A DNA stretch of 35,000 bases from Symbiodinium natans (lineage: Eukaryota; Sar; Dinophyceae; Suessiales; Symbiodiniaceae): positions 133,968 to 168,967 of the forward strand of contig CAJNDS010000007.1 in NCBI GenBank assembly GCA_905221605.1. The letters are read 5' to 3'. Positions 18,947-28,449 of this stretch are shown here, one piece after another; position 1 is the stretch's first letter; every line of letters begins with the position of its first letter. The notes beneath the pieces were generated by a model. The model made no database searches, was not told the DNA's origin, and worked only from the letters and a program-made list of their open reading frames with translations. Position numbers and translations under genes: made by a program.

Positions 18947-18952
<6 letters not shown>

Positions 18953-19268
18953 TTTTCTTCCTCTCGCTTTGCCTCTCTTCTCTCTTTCCTCCTTCCCCTG
19001 CGTCTCATCTGCCGATCTTTCTGGCATGCACAACAGCACACGCAATGCAGATCTTTTCCGCAGGCGCGAGAGCAATCCATTCACAATAGCTGCGCTGGCG
19101 CGTAGGAGCCTCACCTATACTCAGATTCAAAAGGAAGCGCCGGGTAGTTCCTGCCATCTCTACAGGCGTCGGTGCATGGCCAGCGCACAGCGCTGTCGAG
19201 ACCGGTGCGAGATGCACATGGCAGTCGTCTACCGCCTGTCGTCGGCGCCAGTCGCCAGAGCGGCTATG

Positions 19269-20963
19269 TCACGGCGTGTCCGAGGAGTCTGCGTCACAGT
19301 GCGCCTTGAACACCAGCCAGGCCAGGGTGTATGCAACGGAGCAGTAGGTGGTCCACGTTGGAGCTTTGCGCTTCTCGAATTTCTGAAGGGATGGCAGGGC
19401 GAAGAGTTGCAAGGTTTCCTCCTTGAACAGGGCCAGGAAGGCACGGACCGCGTCCTTCTTTGGTTCCCGAGTCTGGTACTTCTCGGCAAACTCCAAAGTC
19501 CGCTCATAGTTGCGAAGGACAGCTTCCTTGGACCAAACCGCTTTCAGCAGTTCTGCGCGGGCTTCGTCGACCTCGTCTTCGGTAGTCCATTTGGCTCGAT
19601 CCGGCTCAGGCAGAGTGCCTACCTGCATGCGGTCCCAGACATCTTTCTCAGGTAGGAGCAGCACATTGCTCTTGCCCTTGCTGGAGTCTTCGTGGATAGC
19701 AGCTTGGATCCAGGCCAGGCGGGCCTCGCGCACCATCTCAGTAATGTGCTTGGAGACGCGCTCAGCGTTGGCTTGCAGGACGTCATCTTCCGCCGTGGAT
19801 CGCAAGCCAGCACGTTCGAGAACCAGGGTCTGAACCTCGACAGGCAAACACTTGAGCAGCCCGATTTTGTCTTTGACAGCCAACTCAGCACTATCGGCTG
19901 CCGTGGCCAGCTCTTGAGCTTTGGTCGATGTGCTGTCACTGCCATGCTCGACCTTCCGCTGCTTCTGGCGAACGCTGCGACTTGGCGAGTCGCTGGAAGA
20001 GGAGGTCTTCTTTGTGTGGCGGCGGGCCCGTTTTGCCTTGGGGTCCGAAGCATCGCGTTCCTTTGCCTTCTTCTCCGTCTTGCGATGCTTCTTGTGCTTG
20101 ACCTCGTTGCTTTTCTTGTGCGCCCGGGCGTTCTTCTTCTTCTTCTTCTTGCCACTGAGCGCCGAGCTCGAGTCCGTGGAAATGGAGTCAGAGTCATTAA
20201 TGACAGAAAGTGGCGTCGAGGAGGAACTCCCTGCAGCTTCGGCGTCCAACTGGCCGAAAGTGCGCTCGCGGCGCATATTCTTTTTCTCGTCCGCCTTGAT
20301 GCCGTGAGCAAGGGCCTTGAACAGCCGATCTTCCTCTTTGGGATGCGCAAGCCAAGCTTGTACATGCTTGGTCTGCTTCTTGACTTCCGGAACCTTGCTT
20401 GCCCACCAGCGAATGTCTTCAGAGACTGCCGCCAATTCCAGCAGCGCCACAAGACCGGTGTACACGGCCGCAGCAGCTTCGGCAGCCTCAGCGATCACTG
20501 TGCCCTGGTCTCGCGCAGCTTTCTGGATCTGCTTGAAATAGACCTTGCACATTTCCTGCGAGGCGCTGCTGTCTCGCTCGACGTCTCTGTTCAGGTTGAA
20601 ATATCGGACCGCTTCATTGAGGGATTCTTTCTCGAGCATTGCTTGGATTTGCGGCAGGGATGAGGCCAGTTTCGGGGCAAAGAGCGCCGCGGAATCCAGC
20701 GATGCAGAGGACAAGTTCAGTCCCATCAAGGGTCGGCGCAACAGTTCACTGCAATCGCCGTCCAGGATCTTCCTCAGGTGCTCCGTGGTCAGGCGAGATG
20801 CAGGGTCGAACAGGGGCCTGCCTTGATTGTCTGGGTACGACCGAAGTTCCCACTTGCACAGGAACTTATAGAGGTCGACGCGCGTGATGTACTGAGATTT
20901 CTCCCCAGCTTCGCCCTTGCCCTTTCCACGGACGCTTCCACGACCGCTGCGCCCGCGACCCAT
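19269..20963 (-). CDS. Lysine/serine-rich probable nuclear protein, unrecognised
   Basis: A 564-residue open frame from ATG 20963 to TGA 19269. The first 22 residues are Gly/Arg/Lys-rich (MGRGRSGRGSVRGKGKG), resembling RNA-binding RG tails. A folded-looking segment follows (about 23-230, many Leu/Ala helices). Residues about 245-345 are low-complexity Ser and Lys (SGKKKKKKNARAHKK and a later SSSSDSPSRS run) with strong nuclear-localisation character. The last 200 residues are again helical and acidic/basic. No catalytic motif, zinc cluster, signal peptide or membrane segment was found. It is co-oriented with the OTU-ASCH and Rep-helicase genes and has a similar downstream motif, so membership of the same mobile element is possible but unproven. 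Confidence 0.65.
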   Translation of the reverse strand: MGRGRSGRGSVRGKGKGEAGEKSQYITRVDLYKFLCKWELRSYPDNQGRPLFDPASRLTTEHLRKILDGDCSELLRRPLMGLNLSSASLDSAALFAPKLASSLPQIQAMLEKESLNEAVRYFNLNRDVERDSSASQEMCKVYFKQIQKAARDQGTVIAEAAEAAAAVYTGLVALLELAAVSEDIRWWASKVPEVKKQTKHVQAWLAHPKEEDRLFKALAHGIKADEKKNMRRERTFGQLDAEAAGSSSSTPLSVINDSDSISTDSSSALSGKKKKKKNARAHKKSNEVKHKKHRKTEKKAKERDASDPKAKRARRHTKKTSSSSDSPSRSVRQKQRKVEHGSDSTSTKAQELATAADSAELAVKDKIGLLKCLPVEVQTLVLERAGLRSTAEDDVLQANAERVSKHITEMVREARLAWIQAAIHEDSSKGKSNVLLLPEKDVWDRMQVGTLPEPDRAKWTTEDEVDEARAELLKAVWSKEAVLRNYERTLEFAEKYQTREPKKDAVRAFLALFKEETLQLFALPSLQKFEKRKAPTWTTYCSVAYTLAWLVFKAHCDADSSDTP

Positions 20964-21420
20964 GGCACGAGCAGAGCTGAGCTCACGCCGAACTTTTCGT
21001 GTGTGTGCGAAATCTCGAACCGCACGGGCGGCACAATAAGCGTGTTACTGCAGAAGCACAAGTCATCAGGACAATCCAAACATGCGGGAACTTTCCTACA
21101 CCGGCCTACGTCATGCAGATGACAGGGGGCAGGTTATAGTCAGCAGAGAAAAGTATATATATATATACAGACACGTCAATCTCTCTCTCTCTATGTATAT
21201 ATTGTATGTTATATGCTAATATATTTGTATATATATATATATATTTATTTATTTATATCTGTATATATGTACACAAAGACCTGGGCCACAAAACACCGAC
21301 CGCTCGAAAAACAGGCAAACATGCAAACATGTTCTAAAGTGGCGGCCGCTGGAAATCTAGGCGCATGCAGATTTACACCACGCCGGGCATTTATAAGCAC
21401 ACGTATATTTATATACTGGG
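20964..21420. other. Upstream region with TA and CT microsatellites
   Basis: It lies upstream of the 564-residue gene. TA tracts are at about 21153-21168 and 21226-21245, a CT tract at 21179-21191. No gene is recognised. Confidence 0.6.
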
Positions 21421-23410
21421 CGGACCTGGCAGGGGCTATCCTGGCGGGGCAACCTTGGTGGGTGGCAAATCTGGGTCAGCATATAGCACTTGAACAATAG
21501 CCTTATAACGGCTGTCAGGCCATCTTAACAGAACCGCCCGGCAACCCTGAAAGGCAACGGGGCGATGGGCAACCCTGGCGGGGGCGCTTTGGCAGGGCCT
21601 TTCATAGAGAAGGACAACGAAGCTGGTGGGGGAACCGCCCTGGTGGGGGCCTGGCGGGGCTGGAAGGGGCCCGCTGGTAGGGGCCACCAAAGGCCACGCT
21701 GGCGGGGTGGCAAATGTGGTTCAACCCTGACGAGGAACAACCGGGCGGGGGCAACCCTTTCTTTGGGCAACTCTGGCCTTCCTTCATAGAGAAGGACGAC
21801 GAAGCATCTGGGAGAACCCGCCCGAACCCTGGGCGCAACGGGGCGATGGCCAAGGCCCTTCATAGCTGACGGCCTGCTTACCTGGCCAAACCACCTCAAG
21901 GCTGTCGGCCACCCTTGGGCCACCCTTGGGCCACCTTGGGCAACCCTGGCGGGGGCAACCCTCGTGAGGCAACCCTGACGGGAGGCAACCCTGTGGAATG
22001 CTGAAGGGCAACCCTCGTGGGGCAACCCTGGTGCCCTGGCGGGGGCAACCCTGGCGGGGGGGCAAACCTGGCGGGGACCGTGGCGGGGGCAACCCTAATA
22101 GGGGAAACCCGGCCTGGCAGGGCAACCTGGTGGGGGGGCAACCCGGCCGTTGGGGGGCAAACCTGGCGAGGGCAACCCTAAGAGCCACCCTGGGCGGGGC
22201 AAACGCGGGAAGGAGGCGGGGCAACCCTGGCAGGGGCCGGCAGCCCTGGTGAGGGCAACCTGGCGGGGATGCTGCGAGGGCAATGGGGCAACTGTAGTAA
22301 AAAACAACCAGGGCAACTTTGGTGGGGGCAACTCTGGCCCTGGCGGGGGGCAACCCTGGCGGGGCACCCTGGCGGGGGCTACCCTGGAAGGGGCCCGCTG
22401 GTAGGGGCCACCAAAGGCCACAGCCCTGACGAGGAACAACCGCGCACCTCTGGCCTTCCTTCATAGAGAAGGGGCAAATAGCAGGGCAACCCTCGCGGGG
22501 CAACCCTGGTACCTTGGCGGGGGCAACCCCGGAACAACCCTGGCGGGGCATTTTGGCGTGTTGGAAATTGGGGGCAACCCTGATCGGGGCAAACCTTGCG
22601 AGACCAACCCTGCGGGGGGCAACCCTGGCGGGGGCAACCCTGGCGGGGGCAACCCGGCAACCCTGGCGGGGCAACCCTGGCAGGAGCAACCCTGCCTGTG
22701 GGGGCAACCCTGGCGGGGGGCAACCCTGCAACCCTGGCGGGGGCAACCCTGGCAGGAGCAACCCTGGCGGAAGCAACCCTGGCGGGGGCAACCCTGGCGG
22801 GGGCAACCCTGGCGGGGCAACCCTGACTGAGGCAATTCTGGCCCGGGCAACCCTGGCGGCAACCCTGGCGGGGGCAACCCTGGCCCTGCCCTGGCTGGGG
22901 CAACCCTGGCGGGGGCAACCCTGGCGGGGGCAACCCTGGCGGGGGCAACCAGAACAACTTTGGCGGGGGCAACTCTGGCCCTGGCGGGGGGCAACCCTGG
23001 CGGGGCACCCTGGCGGGGGCTACCTGGCGGAGCTGGAAGGGGCCCGCTGGTAGGGGCCACCAAAGGCCACAGCCCTGACAGGAACAACTGGGCAACTCTG
23101 GCCGTCCTTCATAGAGAAGGACGACGAAGCATCTGGGCAAAAGCAGGGCAACCCTCGCGGGGCAACCCTGGGGCAACCCTGTCTTGGTGTTGGAAATTCA
23201 ACCCTGGGGCAACCCTGGCAACCCTAACCCTGGCGGGGGCAACCCTGGCGGGGGCAAACCTGGTGGGGGAAACCTGTGGCAACCCTGGCGGGGGCAACCC
23301 TGGCAGGGGCAACCCTGGCGGGGGCAACCCTGGCCCTGCCCTGGCGGGCGCAACCCTGGCGGGGGCAACCCTGGCGGGGGCAACCCTGGCGGGGGCGCAA
23401 CAGCTTCTCA
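21421..23410. repeat. Major field of the 15-bp GGGGGCAACCCTGGC minisatellite
   Basis: Two kilobases are dominated by this unit, perfect and tandem in places (22615-22660, 22735-22815, 22895-22950, 23355-23400), elsewhere separated by variants. Read in one frame the unit encodes Gly-Ala-Thr-Leu-Ala, resembling pentapeptide repeats, but length changes shift the frame often. A larger repeat of about 600-700 bases is also visible: the stretch with GGAAGGGGCCCGCTGGTAGG followed by the hairpin motif occurs near 21660-21800, 22385-22470 and 23035-23130. Confidence 0.88.
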
Positions 23411-23513
23411 GGCCCGACCTCCCCCGCCGGGGTCGCGCGTCGGGGGTTTAGGGTTAATCCATTATTACATTGTGCCCTATGGCTAGCAGGGATGCATCAG
23501 GTGTGGCAAGCTC

Positions 23514-23539
23514 GATCTGCTTGGCAAAGCAAGCAGATC
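23514..23539. other. Perfect 10-bp stem-loop
   Basis: GATCTGCTTG, a 6-base loop GCAAAG, then CAAGCAGATC. It sits in the 150-base unique stretch between the minisatellite field and the first TTTAGGG array of the right half. No function can be assigned. Confidence 0.6.
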
Positions 23540-23589
23540 TCGAAGCGGTAGCGTTCAGTTGTACCGGCCGCCGCCTGGCGCGGGCGGCC

Positions 23590-23690
23590 TATGGTTTAGG
23601 GTTTAGGGTTTAGGGTTTAGGGTTTAGGGTTTAGGGTTTAGGGTCTAGCGTTTAGGGTTTAGGGTTTAGGGTTTAGGCTTCGGGGAGGTT
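23590..23690 (+). repeat. TTTAGGG array, G-rich strand
   Basis: About thirteen TTTAGGG units with two variants. Together with the C-rich array at 23769-23822, read in the opposite sense, it encloses about 80 bases of non-repeat DNA. Confidence 0.9.
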
Positions 23691-23768
23691 GCGGGCTTAG
23701 GTCTTTAAGGTCAGCCGCGAAACCAGCGCCAGATCACTTTGCTGGCGGTTTAAGCTCAGGCACAGTTC

Positions 23769-24300
23769 AACCCTAAACCTTAAACCCTAAACCCTAAACC
23801 CTAAACCCTAAACCCCAAACCTTAATCCCTTCCCCCTTCCATTAAAGACCACCCTAATACTAAAAACACTTTCCAAAAAATCCTGCCGAAACCGACCCCG
23901 CCTTTTAAACCCTATTCCGAATTAGGGGGAGGATTCAGGGCTCCCAAAATCCCCAAGCCAACCAACATCCTGAAGATCCCTTCCCTCCCTTCCCAGCCTA
24001 GACCCTAAGCCCTTTGGACCCCAAACATGACATTTGGATAAAAACCTCCCCCTAATGATAAAAAACATTTCGAGTTTCTATTGGGGGGGGGGGGGGGGGG
24101 GGGGGGGCAGCTCTGCGTAGACGCCTCGCTCTTGCGCTGGCTAGTCAAGTATCCTCTTCAAGATCTCAGCCCTGAACGTCCTAAGTCCTAAGTCCTAAAG
24201 CTCAAAACCCTAAACCCGAAAGCCAAGAACCCTAAAGCCTCAAAGTTTGACCCTAAACCCTAGGGATAAGGGTTCAGGATTTAGGGTGTAGGGTTTAGGT
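23769..24300. repeat. CCCTAAA arrays, poly-G run and variants
   Basis: A C-rich array at 23769-23822 is followed by AT-richer unique sequence, a run of about 23 G at 24084-24107, a possible small exon (24111-24177) and scattered CCTAAA/TTTAGGG variants to 24300. Confidence 0.7.
24111..24177 (+). CDS. Possible isolated exon
   Basis: A 67-base open segment bounded by AG on the left and GT on the right, translating to LCVDASLLRWLVKYPLQDL and a few more residues. Composition is like the coding regions and unlike the surrounding repeats. No domain is recognised; it may belong to a + strand multi-exon gene. Confidence 0.3.
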
Positions 24301-24802
24301 CTTAGGGCTTAGGGCTAACACCCCAAAGCCCTCAGCGCTAACGCCTGCCCCTCAACCCTTAAAACCCGAATCCTAAACCCTGGAACCCCAGAGCATCGGA
24401 GAAATTGCAAAACCCTGGTTTGGGGTTTAGGGTTGAGGATGTACTGTTTAGGCCTTAACCTTAAACTCTAAACCCTAAATCCTGCCTTCTAACCGTAGTC
24501 CTCAAGACCTGCATTCCATTGATTAGGGCTTGGGGTTCATGCGCTTCGGAGTTTAAGGGTTTTTTGGGTTTTGGGATGGCTTGGGCTTTATTGGGTTTAG
24601 GGTTTAGGGTTTAAGGTATTTAGGGTTTAAACAAATTTAGGGTCGGTGAACCTTGGTTCCAGCATTCAATTCATTCCACAGCCGCGTTCGGAGCTGTGCT
24701 GTCCTGACTTGTTTCAGGTTTGCTTCAATAGGAACATCCTACGGGACCGTACCCCCTCTTTGTGTGTCTGACCCCAGAGGGTCCATTTGCAGTACTGTAC
24801 CA

Positions 24803-24985
24803 ATATGGAGTTAGGTACCCAAACACCCTATGCAGTGTTGTTTTTGGGTAAATACCTAATTCCATAAAAGTATTTCGTATGGTTTTTGGGTACCAAATTC
24901 CATAATCGTACCCACAAAACCCTATTTGGTATGGTTTTGTGTACCTTTAGCATGGTTTTTGGGTACCTGGTTCCATAATGGGGCA
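24803..24985. repeat. Repeats with TATGGTTTTTGGGTACC core
   Basis: Four to five imperfect direct and inverted copies of a segment containing TTTTTGGGTACC and ATTCCATAA. AT-rich and unrelated to the telomeric arrays. It has the look of nested small foldback elements. Confidence 0.65.
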
Positions 24986-24986
24986 G

Positions 24987-25048
24987 CTTCGAGCATGAGG
25001 TGTCAGAGCTTCTTGCCCAACCTACGCCCGCGAACCCTGAACTCGACA
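24987..25048 (+). CDS. Possible isolated exon
   Basis: An open segment after AG at 24985-24986 with the translation FEHEVSELLAQPTPANPELD. The right border may be a GA-type donor. GC-rich and hydrophilic, unlike the flanking repeats. No domain is recognised. Confidence 0.3.
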
Positions 25049-25437
25049 GAGGGGTTTAGGGATTAGGGTGTAGGGTTTAGGGGCACTGGGGGCACTTTTG
25101 GTCCCCTCCGGCGCTTGTTGAGCCATGGGTTTGTGCCCATCGAGGCACCGCGTCACCGATGACATCGTGCCTGGGGTCCTGACATATGAGATTTTATACG
25201 AAAATCAGGGACCTTTCCAGTGGACCCACAAATAGTAGGATTCCCGTATAATAAGGATCCCAAGAAGGTACTTCGGGGTGAGTGATCCAGCGTAGGCCCC
25301 TTACTCCTTTTTTAGGGTTCGGTTCCCTTCTAAGTCCCTTGAAACCAAAAAGGGTCCCCTTTTTATCCTCTTGAGTGAAGACTGCGTTTCAACGTTCTAT
25401 GGGCCCTAACCCTATGCAACCCCAATTTGTAGCCCCA

Positions 25438-25586
25438 AACCCTCAACCCCAAACCCCAAACCCCAAACCCCAAACCCCCATACCCCAAACCCCAAACCCT
25501 GAACCCTGAACCCTGAACCCCAAACCCCAAACCCCAAACCCCAAACCCTGAACCCTGAACCCTGAACCCTGAACCCTAAACCCTAG

Positions 25587-25619
<33 letters not shown>
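25438..25619. repeat. CCCCAAA/CCCTGAA variant array plus poly-C run
   Basis: Telomere-like heptamers with CCCCAAA and CCCTGAA variants arranged in blocks, ending in about 32 consecutive C at 25587-25618. Minus-strand open frames here encode only Gly-rich and VWGLGF-type repeats and are not genes. Confidence 0.9.
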
Positions 25620-25621
<2 letters not shown>

Positions 25622-25682
25622 CCCAACAAAAAAAGAAGAAGACAAAACAACACAAAACAAAATCAATGAAAGCTCATCCAAG

Positions 25683-25776
25683 GTCCTTAGCTTTATCGAA
25701 CTGGGCGATCTGCAGGGCCTGGTGAAGTTCACTCCCTCCAACTTCAAGTGGAGCTGCTGCTTCAAAGGCTTCCCTG
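25683..25776 (+). CDS. Probable isolated exon
   Basis: Bounded by AG before 25683 and GTAGGG after 25776. The translation contains VLSFIELGDLQGLVKF followed by TPSNFKWSCCFKGFP. It has protein-like composition and sits between a poly-C/telomere-like array and a TTTAGGG-variant array. The family is not recognised. Confidence 0.4.
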
Positions 25777-25779
25777 GTA

Positions 25780-25960
25780 GGGTTTAGTGTTTAGGGGTTA
25801 GGGTTTAGGGCTGAGGGCTGAGGGTTTAGGGCTTAGGGCTGAGGGCTGAGGGCTGAGGGTTTAGGGCTTAGGGCTTAGGGCTGAGGGCTTAGGGCTTAGG
25901 GTTTAGGGCTGAGGGCTTGGGGCTTAGGGTTTAGGGTTTATGCATGCGGTCTTGCAGACT
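25780..25960 (+). repeat. TTTAGGG/CTGAGGG/CTTAGGG variant array
   Basis: Heptamers in which TTTAGGG alternates with CTGAGGG and CTTAGGG in semi-regular blocks, indicating local amplification of variants. Confidence 0.88.
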
Positions 25961-26124
25961 TAGGGTTTAGGCTTCCTTGCTTCAAGGGACTAAAGGAGGG
26001 ACCCTTAAAAGGGACCTGAGGGCCTATTTGGGGATAATTTAGGGGCGACCTGGGACTTTCGGGACCACAAGGTATATACAGGGGTTATGTAGGGCTTCCA
26101 GTGGTCCCTCCTTATGCCCCTCAC

Positions 26125-26231
26125 TTGGTAGCCCAGTGGTGTGGGGGGGGGGGGGGGGACCCTAAACCCTGAACCCTAAACCCTAAACCCAAAGGGGGTG
26201 CGCTTGTTGTAATATGGTTGCTGGGCTACCA
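26125..26231 (+). mobile_element. Small inverted-repeat element, copy a (with telomeric insertion)
   Basis: It begins TTGGTAGCCCAGTGGT and ends ATATGG..GCTGGGCTACCA, so its ends are inverted repeats (TGGTAGCCCAG / CTGGGCTACCA). The middle holds a G run and several CCCTAAA units, where other copies have non-telomeric sequence. Confidence 0.75.
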
Positions 26232-26319
26232 GGATTCGGGTTCTGGGGTCTAGGGTGAGGGTTCTGGGGTTTAGGCTTATGGTTCTAGGGTTTGGTGAGG
26301 GTTCTGGGGTTTAGGCTTA

Positions 26320-26460
26320 GGGTTCTAGGGTTCTAGAGTTCTAGGGTTCTCGGGTTCTAGGGTTCTAGGGTTCCGGGGTTCTAGGGTTCTAGGGTTCTAG
26401 CGTTCTAGGGTTCTAGGTCCTAAACCCTAAACCCTAAACCCTAAACCCTAAACCCTAAGG
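26320..26460 (+). repeat. TTCTAGGG octamer array followed by CCCTAAA array
   Basis: From about 26320 to 26416 the unit is GGGTTCTA (8 bases), a variant not seen elsewhere in the window; it switches directly to C-strand CCCTAAA units at about 26419-26457. Confidence 0.88.
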
Positions 26461-26522
26461 GATCTGGGGCTCTTTGAGTTTGGGAGGCTCGCTTCCCGCG
26501 CTCCACTTCGCGATCCTGCAGG
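26460..26522 (+). CDS. Possible isolated exon
   Basis: AG at 26458-26459 and a good donor, GTATGT, at 26523. The translation includes DLGLFEFGRLASRAPLRDPA. It is immediately flanked by telomeric repeats on the left. No domain assignment. Confidence 0.35.
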
Positions 26523-26564
26523 GTATGTCTAGGGGGAGGCAGGAAGTCAGTTTGCAGGGTTTCG

Positions 26565-26632
26565 GGTTCAGGGTTCAGGGTTTAGGGTTTAGGGTTTAGG
26601 GTTTAGGGTTCAGGGTTTAGGGTTTAGGGTTT
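26565..26632 (+). repeat. TTTAGGG array
   Basis: Nine or so units with some TTCAGGG variants. Confidence 0.88.
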
Positions 26633-26707
26633 AGGGGCAGGTTAGATTCATTATCCTTATCCTGCTATGAGAAGGTCCTTCGGCTCCACCCTTCCAACAC
26701 CCTGCAG

Positions 26708-26743
26708 GTACTGCTGCAAACTCGGGCCCTCGGATCCCAAAAT
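26708..26743 (+). CDS. Possible 36-nt exon
   Basis: CCTGCAG precedes it and GTGGG follows it; twelve codons, VLLQTRALGSQN. Very short, so support is weak. Confidence 0.2.
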
Positions 26744-26753
26744 GTGGGACCCC

Positions 26754-26930
26754 CCTAAACCCTAAACCCTAAACCCTAAACCCTAAACCCTAAACCCTAA
26801 ACCCTAAAACCCTAAACCCTAAACCCTAAACCCTAAACCCTAAACCCTAAACCCTAAACCCTAAACCCTAAAACCTAAACCCTAAACCCTAAACCCTAAA
26901 CCCTAAACCCTAAACCCTAAACCCTACACT
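26754..26930 (-). repeat. CCCTAAA array
   Basis: One of the longest and cleanest arrays in the window, about 24 units with two length variants, G-rich strand on the minus strand. Confidence 0.93.
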
Positions 26931-27212
26931 AGAAAGCCTAAACCGCAACTCCGCGGCCAAAAACCGTCCTTTCGCAAGGGCCTCTGGCCCGATCAGGCTT
27001 GAAGCTATCAGCCTTGCAGAGTCGGGTCTGGTGTCTTTTTGTGTAAAGACGCAGGACCCCAAACCCCCAAAACCGGCCTTAACCCCAGAACCTTACAAAG
27101 ACTACGGTTAGATTAAATCCCATAAGTTGCAGGGTTTAGGGTTTGGAAATCAGCCCAAAACTCTAATCCCTAAGCCCTAAGCCCTAAACCCTAAACCCTA
27201 CTTCCTCTCGAG

Positions 27213-27297
27213 GCAGGAGCTGCATCTTCGAATCGTTGAGTGGATGCTGGCTGCAGGCGCGGACCCGCATCATCAGGCTCCGCTGCTGTCGCGCCCA
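27213..27297 (+). CDS. Possible exon with an ankyrin-type repeat
   Basis: It follows AG at 27211-27212 and contains LRIVEWMLAAGADPHHQ and then APLL. The IV..ML.AGADP pattern is the second half of an ankyrin repeat helix pair and loop. The right border is a GA at 27298 or a GT at 27288. It is flanked by TTTAGGG-type arrays on both sides. Confidence 0.45.
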
Positions 27298-27302
27298 GAT
27301 TA

Positions 27303-27432
27303 AGTTTAGGGTTTAGGGTTTAGGATTCAGGGTTCAGGGTTGGGGTTTAGGGTTTAGGGTTTAGGTTTTAGGGTTTGGGGTTTAGGGTTTAGGGTTTAGG
27401 GTTTAGGGTTTAGGGTTTAGGGTTTAGGGTTT
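27303..27432 (+). repeat. TTTAGGG array
   Basis: Largely regular TTTAGGG with some TTCAGGG and TTTGGGG variants, directly after the ankyrin-like exon. Confidence 0.9.
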
Positions 27433-27460
27433 CCCTAAAAACACTTTCCTGGCAGCTGAG

Positions 27461-27511
27461 GTCCTGGCTCACCACGCAGGCAAAGCTGACCAAGCTCGGC
27501 GGCTGGGCTGC
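27461..27511 (+). CDS. Possible isolated exon
   Basis: AG before, GTTACTAACC after; 17 codons in phase 0, VLAHHAGKADQARRLGC. It may follow the ankyrin-like exon at 27213, with the array between them as intron (inference). Confidence 0.3.
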
Positions 27512-27518
27512 GTTACTA

Positions 27519-27601
27519 ACCCTAAACCCTAAACCCTAAGCCCTAAGCCCTAAACCCTAAACCCTAAACCCTAAACCCTAAACCCTGAACCCTGAACCCT
27601 G
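27519..27601 (-). repeat. CCCTAAA array
   Basis: C-rich-strand units with CCCTAAG and CCCTGAA variants at its ends. Confidence 0.9.
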
Positions 27602-27721
27602 CAGGGTTTATTTTTCTGCTTTTGGTGAGTGTATAGAAGGTTCCTTTTTCATTTTGATGAGTGCATATATTGGGTGTCCTTTTGGGGGGTACAAGAAATA
27701 TAGACTCTACTTCATATGCTA

Positions 27722-27960
27722 TGGGGGGGGGTGGGAATAATTACTCATGGCATTCCCTTATAAGGTTTGGGGTTTAGGGTTTAGGGTTTTGGTGTACCTT
27801 TTTGGGGGGTCCTTTTTAAAGGGTGCCGCCTTATAATGGGTACCCAAAAGGGACCCTAATTTAGAGAACTACCCATGAACTACCCATAACAAAGGGGGGG
27901 GGGGGTGGGAGTAATTACTCATGGCATTCCCCTAAGGTTTGGGATTTAGGGTTTAGGGTT
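27722..27960 (+). repeat. Direct repeat of G-run plus TAATTACTCATGGCATTCCC
   Basis: Two copies of about 58 bases (27722-27780 and about 27891-27958), each made of a G run, TAATTACTCATGGCATTCCC, AAGGTTTGGG and TTTAGGG units. They are about 170 bases apart. Confidence 0.8.
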
Positions 27961-28076
27961 ATAATATAGGGGGTCGGAACAAATTCTAATCGTATTCCCT
28001 GATGGTCCAGACATAAATGTACTATAATTATGCCCCCAACCCTGTTCTAATTACTAAGGCCCCTATATGTTCTTCC

Positions 28077-28191
28077 CTGGGTAGCCCAGTGGTGCCCTTT
28101 TCCCCTTTTTTGTTCAAGGTTCTCCTATAAAAGTAGCCAACACAAAAATGGGCGTCCTTATATATCTTAATATGGGTACTTGGGCTACCAA
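28077..28191 (+). mobile_element. Small inverted-repeat element, copy b (no telomeric insertion)
   Basis: It begins GGTAGCCCAGTGGTGCCC and ends TTGGGCTACCAA, about 115 bases, with no telomeric units inside, and so probably represents the plain form. It contains a CAAGGTTC segment 31 bases after TAGCCCAGTGG. It is followed by an AG and an open segment containing EIDFKGISFWTLPSH. Confidence 0.8.
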
Positions 28192-28359
28192 GTACATACT
28201 TCCCGAAATTGATTTTAAGGGGATCTCATTCTGGACCCTTCCCAGCCACCCTAAATCCTAAACCCTAAACCCTAAACCCTAAATCTTACAAATTGTTTGG
28301 GCTTTAAGCCCAGAGGCCATTCAATAGCCAGCCGAGGTGTGGGGCCTTCCTCTGTTGAG

Positions 28360-28420
28360 GTGGACTACTCCGGGCATTCCGCCATCTCGCTGTCTGTGGC
28401 GTGGAGACTGGACACTGACA
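28360..28420 (+). CDS. Possible isolated exon
   Basis: TTGAG before and GTTTAG after; the translation contains VDYSGHSAISLSVAWRLDTD. No family is assigned. Confidence 0.3.
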
Positions 28421-28449
28421 GTTTAGCTTGGGGCTTACGTAGGGTAACC

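Noticed and set aside
22514-23053. Open frame resembling a pentapeptide-repeat protein (GATLAGATLAG).
   Set aside because: The frame alternates between GATLA and other readings within the same open stretch, which indicates a minisatellite rather than a selected protein.
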